NCBI GenBank assembly: GCA_003242685.1
Contig: QGVD01000015.1
Span: forward strand, 1 to 59,586
Origin: Pseudomonadota bacterium
GTDB lineage: Bacteria > Pseudomonadota > Gammaproteobacteria > Steroidobacterales > Steroidobacteraceae
Reading direction: 5' to 3'
DNA: 59,586 nt
The position numbers and the translations under genes were made by a program. Positions 1-6,582 of the stretch are shown here, piece by piece (the first letter of the stretch is position 1; the number at the start of each line of letters is the position of its first letter). Under the pieces are notes generated by a model. The model worked only from the letters and a program-made list of their open reading frames with translations, did no database searches and was not told the origin of the DNA.

Positions 1-43
1 CCTCTTCTTTTTCGGGGGCCGTATAAATGTGTATAAGGGACAG
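1..43. other. probable Tn5/Nextera adapter remnant at contig edge
   Basis: Bases 25-43 match the 19-bp Tn5 mosaic end used in transposon-based library kits at 17 of 19 positions. Bases 9-24 also loosely follow the usual adapter arm that precedes it. The trpF reading frame becomes sensible immediately after base 43. The simplest reading is untrimmed, error-containing adapter at the end of an assembled contig, not genomic DNA. Confidence 0.85.
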
Positions 44-341
44 GCCCGGGCAATCGCTCGAGCTCGCGCGGCAGATCGAGACGCTCCAGGTCCTCGGCAT
101 CCGTCTGCAGCACGTCCGGTGCGAACGTCGCAATGATCTCATCGACCTCAGATTGCGTCGGGTGACGCGTGACGGCGATGCAGCAGATCCTGCCGCGCGC
201 CGGAGCCGCGAGATCCGCCGCGAGCTGCGGCGTCAACTGACGCACGGAAGGCGCGAACACGAATCCGATCGCATCCGCGCCGGCCTCGAGCGCGGCGGCG
301 ACCGCCTGCCTGCTCGTCATGCCGCACACCTTGATCCACAC
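44..341 (-). CDS. trpF: phosphoribosylanthranilate isomerase, partial (contig end)
   Basis: TrpF converts N-(5-phosphoribosyl)anthranilate to the carboxyphenylamino-deoxyribulose phosphate used by TrpC. About 99 codons are present before the sequence runs into adapter, so the C-terminal half is missing. The first beta strand reads WIKVCGMTSRQA, with the catalytic Cys in KVCG, followed by GADAIGFVFAPSVRQ, the usual first third of this TIM barrel. The start is a GTG six bases after the trpC stop and in the same frame as it (TGA GCG GCC GTG); no ATG is available. It is the last visible gene of the trp operon; trpB and trpA may follow beyond the edge. Confidence 0.9.
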
Positions 342-347
342 GGCCGC

Positions 348-1256
348 TCACCCTTTCGCTCTTTCCGCGTCCTGGCGGGAAGGCGTTGCACGCGCGGACG
401 ACGCGGACCGGCCGGCTGAAAGCATGGCGCGCGCGAGTGTCTGAGGATCGGCACCCGACATCAGCGCGCTGCCCACGAGCGCGAGCTCGTACCCGGCACA
501 CGCAACACGCGCGGCGTCCTCGGGCGAGGTCACGCCGCTCTCGGCCACGCGCGGCACCCGCGTCGGCAGGAGCGGTGCGAGCTCGTCGAGCCGATGCGGC
601 ACGACCTGCAGAGTGCGCAGATCGCGGCAGTTGACGCCGACGTACACGAGCTCCTTCGCGTTTCCGTCCGCGGCCGGGCGCACGAAGCGATCGACGAGCT
701 CGTGCGCCAGCTCGATGTCCTGGGCGTCGAAGGTCTCGAGCAGCACGAAGAGTCCGAGATCGAGCGCGCGCTCGATGATCGCCTCGAGCGCGGGCCTCTC
801 CAGCATGCGAAGGATGACGAGCACGCCGCCCGCGCCGGCGACACGCGCCTCGAGGACCTGATACGGATCGACGATGAAGTCCTTGCGCATCGCGGGCACG
901 CGCAGCGGTGCGAGCGCAGTCGCCGCGGTTTCGAGATGCGCGAGATCGCCGTCGAAGCGGCTCGGCTCGGTCAGCACCGAGACGGCAGCCGCGCCGGCTC
1001 GCGCGTACGCCGTCACACGCTCCGACACATTCTCTTCATCCGCCTTGCGGAGTTGTCCGACGGCCGGAGAACGGAGCTTGAGCTCCGCGATCAGATCGAA
1101 ACCCTCGCCGCTGCGCACGAGCGGCGGCGGTGGGGGCAACCGCGCGATGCGCTCCAGCAGCACCGACTCGGGGCGAGCCGCGCGCGCCGCGTCGGCACGC
1201 GCGCGGCTGCTCGCCGCCATCTGCTGCAGGAAATCGCCGCCGTGCGCGCCGCTCAT
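348..1256 (-). CDS. trpC: indole-3-glycerol phosphate synthase
   Basis: Cytosolic TIM-barrel enzyme that closes the indole ring, producing indole-3-glycerol phosphate. The 302-residue product has every expected catalytic residue: Glu and Lys in LIAELKLRSP, Lys in MRKDFIVDPYQ, Glu in LLETFDAQD, Asn in VGVNCRDL, and Ser in VAESGV. The ATG start overlaps the trpD stop by 4 bp, indicating translational coupling. It is slightly longer than the usual ~265 residues because of an Ala/Arg-rich C-terminal tail. Monofunctional here: TrpF is encoded separately downstream. Confidence 0.96.
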   Translation of the reverse strand: MSGAHGGDFLQQMAASSRARADAARAARPESVLLERIARLPPPPPLVRSGEGFDLIAELKLRSPAVGQLRKADEENVSERVTAYARAGAAAVSVLTEPSRFDGDLAHLETAATALAPLRVPAMRKDFIVDPYQVLEARVAGAGGVLVILRMLERPALEAIIERALDLGLFVLLETFDAQDIELAHELVDRFVRPAADGNAKELVYVGVNCRDLRTLQVVPHRLDELAPLLPTRVPRVAESGVTSPEDAARVACAGYELALVGSALMSGADPQTLARAMLSAGRSASSARATPSRQDAERAKG

Positions 1257-2287
1257 GACGCGCTCTTTCCGGTGCCGAAGGCTCCGAGCGCGTCGAGCAC
1301 ACGACGCGCCGCGCCGCTGTCGATCGCATGCGCCGCGCGAGCGACCGCGGCGCGCGGATCGCGCTCCTCGCCCGTGACCTCGAGCGCGAGTGCCGCACCG
1401 AGCAGCAGACAGTCGCGATACGCTCCGGTGTCCTCGCCGCACAGCACCGCGCGCATCGCCTGCGCGTTGTGGCGCGCGTCGCCGCCGGCGAGCGCCTGCG
1501 GCGTGCAGCGCGAGAGCCCGTACTCCTCACAGGTGCGTACGCCGACCGTGACGCTCCCGGGACGCACGTCGAAGACGGTGAACGGACCCACCGGCGTCGG
1601 CTCGTCCCAGCCTTCCGCGCCGTGGACCACGAAGGCACGCTCGATCGGCATGCCCGCGAGCGTGTGCGCCATCAGCTCGGCAACGTCCCTGCTGAACGCG
1701 CCGATGAGGTGGAACGGCGGCTCGGCCGGATTGGTCAGGGGCCCGAGAATGTTGAACACGGTGCGCACGCCGAGCGCCGCACGCACCGGGGCGATGGCTT
1801 TCATCGCCGGGTGGTAGTGCGGCGCGAACAGGAACGTGAAGTTGGAGGCCTCGAGACACCGGCCCGCGGTCTGCTCGTCGAGCGGCAGCGCGAGCCCCAG
1901 CGCCTCGAGCACGTCGGCGCTGCCCGCACGGCTCGAAACGGAACGGTTGCCGTGCTTGAGCACCGGCACGCCGCAGGCCGCGGTCAGAAGCGCAGTGCCC
2001 GTGGAGATGTTGAGACTGTGCGAGGAATCGCCGCCCGTGCCGACGACGTCGATCGCGCGCAGGCCCGCGGGGACGTTCGGCCGGCGCGCGAGACGCCGCA
2101 TGGCGCGTGCGAAGCCGCGCACCTCGTCCGCCACGACGCCCTTGGCGCGCAGCGCCGCGAGGATCGCACCCGCCATCGCGGGCGGAAAGTCGGCCTGCGT
2201 GAGCTGAACGAGGAGATCGTCGGCTTCCGACTCCTCGAGGTTGCGCCGATCGAGAAGACGTTCGAGTAGTTCACGCGGAGAGGGCAT
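1253..2287 (-). CDS. trpD: anthranilate phosphoribosyltransferase
   Basis: Transfers phosphoribose from PRPP to anthranilate. The 344-residue length is typical. The PRPP-binding motif GTGGDSSHSLNISTGTA is present, followed by the VLKHGNRSVSSRAGSADVLE segment that lines the anthranilate site. The ATG lies inside the 3' end of trpG (17-bp overlap), so translation is coupled to trpG. TrpG and TrpD are separate proteins, unlike the fused enterobacterial form. Confidence 0.97.
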   Translation of the reverse strand: MPSPRELLERLLDRRNLEESEADDLLVQLTQADFPPAMAGAILAALRAKGVVADEVRGFARAMRRLARRPNVPAGLRAIDVVGTGGDSSHSLNISTGTALLTAACGVPVLKHGNRSVSSRAGSADVLEALGLALPLDEQTAGRCLEASNFTFLFAPHYHPAMKAIAPVRAALGVRTVFNILGPLTNPAEPPFHLIGAFSRDVAELMAHTLAGMPIERAFVVHGAEGWDEPTPVGPFTVFDVRPGSVTVGVRTCEEYGLSRCTPQALAGGDARHNAQAMRAVLCGEDTGAYRDCLLLGAALALEVTGEERDPRAAVARAAHAIDSGAARRVLDALGAFGTGKSAS

Positions 2288-2897
2288 GGCTCGTTCCCTG
2301 TGACGTCGCCTGTCGTTCGCCGGAGCTCAGCTCGAGGAAGTTCCGCATCAGTCGCGGCCCGTCCGGCGTGAGAATGCTCTCGGGATGGAACTGCACGCCT
2401 TCCACCGTGAGCGTCCGGTGACGCACGGCCATGATCTCGCCTTCCACGGTGCGCGCGCTCACCTCGAGCTCGGGAGGAATGGTGTCGGGCGCGGCGATCA
2501 GCGAGTGGTAGCGTCCGACCTCGCAGGGCTGGGGCAGCCCCTCGAACAGCGTGCGCCCGTCGTGATGCACGATCGAGGTCTTGCCGTGCATCAGCCGCGC
2601 GGCGCGCACGACCTTGCCGCCGAACACCTCGACGATCGACTGATGGCCGAGACACACGCCGAGCACCGGAATGCGTCCGGCGAAGGCGCGGATCATGTCC
2701 ATGGACACGCCGGCGTCGTACGGCGTGCCCGGTCCCGGCGAGATGCACAGGTGCGTCGGTGCGAGCTCGCGCGCCGCGTCGACCGTGATCTCGTCGTTGC
2801 GGTACACGCGCACGTCGGCGCCGAGCACCAGGAACGCCTGCACGAGGTTGTAGGTGAACGAATCGTAGTTGTCTATGAGTAGCAGACGCGGTCTCAC
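2271..2897 (-). CDS. trpG: anthranilate synthase glutamine amidotransferase subunit
   Basis: Class I glutamine amidotransferase that supplies ammonia to TrpE. The 208-residue protein has the catalytic triad: Cys82 in GVCLGHQ, and His171 and Glu173 in VQFHPESI. The oxyanion-hole motif SPGPGTP is present. It overlaps trpE by 4 bp and trpD by 17 bp. As in many proteobacteria it could also serve as PabA, since the two activities are hard to tell apart by sequence. The trp operon context favours TrpG. Confidence 0.95.
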   Translation of the reverse strand: MRPRLLLIDNYDSFTYNLVQAFLVLGADVRVYRNDEITVDAARELAPTHLCISPGPGTPYDAGVSMDMIRAFAGRIPVLGVCLGHQSIVEVFGGKVVRAARLMHGKTSIVHHDGRTLFEGLPQPCEVGRYHSLIAAPDTIPPELEVSARTVEGEIMAVRHRTLTVEGVQFHPESILTPDGPRLMRNFLELSSGERQATSQGTSHALSA

Positions 2898-4279
2898 ACG
2901 CCCTCCTCCGCCAGCTGCAGCGCGCGCACGAGCGCGCCGCTCTTCGCCAGCACTTCCTCGTGCTCGGTCTCCGGCACGCTGTCCGCGACGATGCCCGCCC
3001 CGGCCTGATAGCTGTACTCGTCGCCCTGGAACACCAGCGTGCGTATGGTGATCGCCTGATCCATGTCGCCGCGCGCACCGAAGTAGCCCACCGTGCCGCC
3101 GTAGAGCCCGCGGCCGACTGGCTCGAGCTCGTCGATGATCTGCATGGCGCGCACCTTCGGCGCGCCGACGAGAGTTCCCGCGGGGAACGTGGCGGCGAAC
3201 AGATCGAACGCGTCGCGTCCCTCCGCGAGCTCGCCGCGTACGCCGCTCACCATGTGCATCACGTGGCTGTAGCGCTCGATGGCGCGATAGGGATCGACGT
3301 ACACGCTGCCCGCGCGCGCCACGCGTCCGAGATCGTTGCGCGCGAGATCGACCAGCATCACGTGCTCGGCGTTCTCTTTCGGATCCGCGCGCAGATCGGC
3401 CTCGCGCTGCGCGTCGATGGCGGGATCGTCGGCGCGCGGCCGCGTACCCGCGATGGGACGAAGCTGCGCCCGTCCCTGCTCGAGCTTCACCAGTGCCTCG
3501 GGCGAGGAGCCGACGACCGTGAGATCGCCGAGCACGCAGTAGTACATATAAGGAGAAGGATTGATGAGGCGCAGCGCGCGGTAGACCTGGAAGGGATCGA
3601 GCCCGTGACGGCCCGAGAAGCGCACCGACAGCACGAGCTGATAGACGTCGCCGGCCGCGATGTATTCCTGCGTGCGGCGCACTCCCGCCATGTACGCGTC
3701 GCGGCTCAGCGCGGCCTGCGGCGGTGAGTACTTCCCTGCCCGCGTGCCGTTCGGGAGCGCTCCGCGCAGCGCACGCACCACTTCGCGGCGCAGTGCCTGA
3801 CGCTCGGCTTCGGAGCCGCCGTGCAGCAGAGCGATGCCGCGCGTCAGATGATCGAACACGAGCAGTGAGCGCGGCGCGACGTAGTGCAGAACCGGCACGC
3901 CACTCTGCGCGGGCGCGCGCTGCGGGAGCTTCTCGAAGAAGCGCACGATGTCGTATGCCGCGAAGCCGACGAGCCCGCCGGCGAGCGGAACACCCGGGAA
4001 CTCCGGCTGCGGCCGCGGTGCGCGTGAGAGCGCCTCGCGCAGCGCGCCGAGCAGCTCGGCAGAACTGCGCGGCATCGGCCGGCGCTCCGTGCCGATGGAA
4101 AGGCCGTCCCGATCGAGCTTCACTTCCAGGCAGTCGCCGAATCCGATGAACGAGTACCGCGCGAGCCGCTCGCCGCCCTCGACGCTCTCGAGCAGGAAGC
4201 GCGGAGAGAACGCGGCCAGCTTGATGAAGGCCGAGACCGGCGTATCGAGGTCACCCGATATGTCGAATGGCGGCTTCAC
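2894..4279 (-). CDS. trpE: anthranilate synthase component I
   Basis: Converts chorismate and ammonia to anthranilate, the committed step to tryptophan. The 461-residue protein carries the chorismate-binding fold: PIAGTRPRADD, a DLARNDLGRVA segment, PAGTLVGAPKVRAM and the terminal YQAGAGIVADSVPE. The N-terminal FLLESVEGG segment matches the LLES motif of tryptophan feedback-inhibited enzymes. The start is GTG, preceded by a GGAAG ribosome site. The start lies 43 nt after the attenuator terminator. Somewhat shorter than the ~500-residue norm. PabB is the alternative, but the leader and operon make TrpE clear. Confidence 0.95.
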   Translation of the reverse strand: MKPPFDISGDLDTPVSAFIKLAAFSPRFLLESVEGGERLARYSFIGFGDCLEVKLDRDGLSIGTERRPMPRSSAELLGALREALSRAPRPQPEFPGVPLAGGLVGFAAYDIVRFFEKLPQRAPAQSGVPVLHYVAPRSLLVFDHLTRGIALLHGGSEAERQALRREVVRALRGALPNGTRAGKYSPPQAALSRDAYMAGVRRTQEYIAAGDVYQLVLSVRFSGRHGLDPFQVYRALRLINPSPYMYYCVLGDLTVVGSSPEALVKLEQGRAQLRPIAGTRPRADDPAIDAQREADLRADPKENAEHVMLVDLARNDLGRVARAGSVYVDPYRAIERYSHVMHMVSGVRGELAEGRDAFDLFAATFPAGTLVGAPKVRAMQIIDELEPVGRGLYGGTVGYFGARGDMDQAITIRTLVFQGDEYSYQAGAGIVADSVPETEHEEVLAKSGALVRALQLAEEGV

Positions 4280-4322
4280 TTGCGTCTTCCGGTTCTCTCG
4301 TTCTGCAGTTCACGCGGACAAC

Positions 4323-4357
4323 AAAAAACCCATCCCGGTGCCTTCCGGAGATGGGTT
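4323..4357 (-). terminator. trp attenuator terminator hairpin
   Basis: Read on the minus strand, AACCCATC pairs with GATGGGTT, with an inner CCGG/CCGG extension after a one-base bulge. The stem runs straight into TTTTTT. This is a textbook Rho-independent terminator placed between the Trp-rich leader ORF and trpE. It should stop transcription when charged tRNA-Trp is plentiful. Confidence 0.93.
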
Positions 4358-4425
4358 CTGGTGCCGAAGTCGGTCCGAATCGATTACGCAGCAGCGCCCA
4401 GCGCCATCTCCGTCAGGAGTGGCGC
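4346..4425 (-). promoter_or_regulatory. trp attenuator pause hairpin and antiterminator
   Basis: Two mutually exclusive structures are visible on the minus strand. The pause (1:2) hairpin at 4425-4401 pairs GCGCCA with TGGCGC and CTCC with GGAG, with the trpL stop codon in its loop. The antiterminator (2:3) pairs CGGAGATGG at 4412-4404 with CCATCTCCG at 4354-4346, nine perfect pairs that use up the left arm of the terminator. A ribosome stalled on the three Trp codons would cover the first strand of the pause hairpin and release the antiterminator. Confidence 0.88.
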
Positions 4426-4466
4426 CACCACCAGCGGCCGAGCGTGTTCGGAGAATGCTTCGACAT
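4413..4466 (-). CDS. trpL: trp operon leader peptide
   Basis: A 17-codon ORF encoding MSKHSPNTLGRWWWRHS. The three consecutive Trp codons lie just before the stop. The stop codon sits in the loop of the pause hairpin, which is the geometry expected for a regulatory leader peptide. No clear Shine-Dalgarno sequence precedes the ATG. The predicted -10 box ends only nine bases upstream, so the mRNA may begin at or within a few bases of the AUG (leaderless). Too short for standard gene callers. Confidence 0.92.
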   Translation of the reverse strand: MSKHSPNTLGRWWWRHS

Positions 4467-4475
4467 TTGCGCCGG

Positions 4476-4505
4476 AGTATGGACGGAGGATCGCGGCGCC
4501 GTCAA
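4476..4505 (-). promoter_or_regulatory. trp operon promoter
   Basis: Minus strand -35 TTGACG (4505-4500) and -10 CATACT (4481-4476) are separated by 18 bp, giving 5/6 and 4/6 matches to the sigma-70 consensus. It lies in the gap between the TauE permease stop (4560) and trpL. Predicted transcription start is near 4469. No TrpR operator was recognised. Confidence 0.65.
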
Positions 4506-4559
4506 GAAAGCCCCGCCGCCCGGCCGTGAAAGACGCAGCCGCGCGGGTGCGCGCGGCCG

Positions 4560-5315
4560 TCAGGAGGCTTTGAGCAGGAGCCTCACGAGACCGTTGGTCG
4601 CGAGCCCCGTCACCGCGAGGCCGACGAGGATCATCGCGAGCCGCGGCGCGATGTGCTTCGTCACGTAAGCCGCCACCGGCGCGGCGACCACCCCGCCGAG
4701 CAGCAGCGCCAGAACGAGATCGAAACGGCGCCAGTCGTACGAGAAGAAGAAGGTGATCGCGACCGAGAGGGCGACGAAGAACTCCGCGGTGTTCGACGTG
4801 CCGATGGCGTAACGCGGGCGGTGGCCCTGAGCGATCAGCGTCGGCGTGGTGATCGTGCCCCAGCCCCCTCCGCCGATGGCATCGAGGAATCCGGCCGCCC
4901 CGCCGAGCGCGAAGCCCGGCGTGCGGGCGAGCTCGTGCTCGAACTTGCGGAACGCCCGGCGCAGCACGAGCAGTCCCGCGCCGAGCAGATAGATCCATAT
5001 GAAGGGTCTGATGCGCTCGCCGGGTACATTGGAGAGCACGTACGCGCCGAGACTGCCCGCGATGACGCCGGGCACGGCGAGCTTGAAGAACAGGCGGCGA
5101 TCGAAGTTCCTGAAGTACGCGTGGGAGATACCCGACACGCCGGTCGTGAAGACTTCCGCCGCATGGACTGTCGCACTCACCAGTGCGGGCGGATGCCCCA
5201 GCGTGGACAGGAACGCGCTCGCCGACAGCCCGTAGGCCATGCCGAGCGCGCCGTCCACCATCTGCGCGGCGAAACCGACGGCGACGAGTGTCCAGAATTC
5301 CTGCGTGAGCTCCAC
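4560..5315 (-). CDS. TauE/SafE family sulfite/anion exporter-like permease
   Basis: A 251-residue integral membrane protein with about seven to eight hydrophobic segments. It has the two-half TauE/SafE (DUF81) pattern: an N-terminal half with VDGALGMAYGLSASAFL and a second half with FLDAIGGGGWGTITTP. Family members move sulfite, sulfonates or other small organic anions across the inner membrane; the substrate cannot be read from sequence. It stands alone upstream of the trp promoter, in the same direction. Read-through into trp is possible, since no terminator was seen between them. Confidence 0.85.
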   Translation of the reverse strand: MELTQEFWTLVAVGFAAQMVDGALGMAYGLSASAFLSTLGHPPALVSATVHAAEVFTTGVSGISHAYFRNFDRRLFFKLAVPGVIAGSLGAYVLSNVPGERIRPFIWIYLLGAGLLVLRRAFRKFEHELARTPGFALGGAAGFLDAIGGGGWGTITTPTLIAQGHRPRYAIGTSNTAEFFVALSVAITFFFSYDWRRFDLVLALLLGGVVAAPVAAYVTKHIAPRLAMILVGLAVTGLATNGLVRLLLKAS

Positions 5316-5436
5316 CCGCGCATCGTACTGGGGAGCGGGCCCGTCTCACAGACTTGTCAACGGCTCGACGACCGGCCCCGCCCTGGACGGTGCGCTAGAA
5401 TGACCTCATCGACTCATTTCCTTCCGGAGCTCCCCT

Positions 5437-5775
5437 GTGAGATTCAAAGAGCTGCTCGACAGCTGGCAGCAGACTGCTGCCACCGTTCGCACCGCCGAGG
5501 AGTACAGGGTCCGTCTGCCAATCGACGACGCTGCACGGCTTCACGCACTCGCCGAGATGTTTCCGGGACGCACGCCGGAGCAGCTCATCACGGATCTGCT
5601 CGGCGCTGCGCTCCAGGAGCTCGAGGCCGCGATGCCCTACGTGCGCGGCACGAAGGTCATCTCCACCGACGAGCAGGGTGATCCGGTGTTCGAGGACGTC
5701 GGTCCGACACCGCGTTTCATCGAGCTCACACGCAAGCATCGCAAGCGTCTCGAGAGCGCGCTGAAGAAGTCGTGA
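5437..5775 (+). CDS. conserved small protein of unknown function
   Basis: A 112-residue soluble protein starting at GTG after a CCGGAG ribosome site. The core YRVRLPIDDAARLHALAEMF and the later DEQGDPVFEDVGPTPRF segment give the look of a conserved gamma-/betaproteobacterial family. To my recollection such proteins are often auto-labelled 'type 1 pili tip component', but nothing here (no signal peptide, no pilin fold features) supports that. A TAGAAT -10-like box lies at 5396-5401 without an obvious -35. Divergent from the TauE gene. Confidence 0.75.
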   Translation: MRFKELLDSWQQTAATVRTAEEYRVRLPIDDAARLHALAEMFPGRTPEQLITDLLGAALQELEAAMPYVRGTKVISTDEQGDPVFEDVGPTPRFIELTRKHRKRLESALKKS

Positions 5776-5902
5776 CGGTGTCGTCCGCGCATGGCGCGCG
5801 GCTTACCCGCGGCGGAACTCGCACGGCCGCGCGCACGTTAGAACAGCGGGATCTGCCCGCGATGCGCCGCCCCGGCGAACCCTCGCCGGAAGGAGTCCGC
5901 CC

Positions 5903-6370
5903 GTGATCGACATCCTCAAGGGAATCGCGGCGGGCGCAATCGCCACCGCCGTTCTCTCCGCGCTGATGCTCGCGCACAGCTCGAGCGGGCTGCTGCCGGC
6001 GCTCGATCCGCTCGAGCTCCTGATGAGCGCGTTCGGCATCGGCGATCAACGACCGCTCGGCTGGATCGTCCACTTCGTCATCGGCGCGCTGCTGTGGGGC
6101 GCTCTGTTCGCGTGGGTGGAGCCGCGGCTTCCGGGCGACGCTCATGCACGCCGCGGCACGCTGTTCGGCGTCCTGGTTTGGCTCGTGATGATGCTCGTGA
6201 TCATGCCGCTTGCGGGCGCCGGCGTGTTCGCGCTGCGCATCGGTGTGCCTGCGTCGCTCGTGACTCTGCTGCTGCACGTCGTGTACGGCTTCGTGCTCGG
6301 CTGGACCTACGGCAAGCTCGCGCCGACGCGCGACCCGTTCGCGTCGCGCAATCACCGGTCGACGGCTTGA
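5903..6370 (+). CDS. DUF6789-like membrane protein
   Basis: A 155-residue protein with four hydrophobic segments (about residues 4-27, 50-70, 85-105 and 115-135), likely in the inner membrane. Glycine- and alanine-rich first helix (GIAAGAIATAVLSALM) and WIVHFVIGALLWGALFA resemble the DUF6789 group of small membrane proteins. Function unknown. It stands alone, 127 bp after the previous gene, with an SD-like GGAAGGAG upstream of the GTG start. Confidence 0.7.
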   Translation: MIDILKGIAAGAIATAVLSALMLAHSSSGLLPALDPLELLMSAFGIGDQRPLGWIVHFVIGALLWGALFAWVEPRLPGDAHARRGTLFGVLVWLVMMLVIMPLAGAGVFALRIGVPASLVTLLLHVVYGFVLGWTYGKLAPTRDPFASRNHRSTA

Positions 6371-6582
6371 CCGTGCGCGGAGTCGGTCTTCCGCCGACGC
6401 GCCGCAGACTTCCGCCGCGCTGCACCGTCGAGATCAGGCCTCAGTTCGACCGGATCTCCAGCCGCCTGGCGCGCCGGCATCTTCGGATCCGCAGCTGAAG
6501 CCGGAGGGCGGCCTGCGGTTGGTCGCCCGGGGGCCCCTGCGGCACAATGCCTCATCGGCCTCACTGGCCCAGAGCGGCCCGC

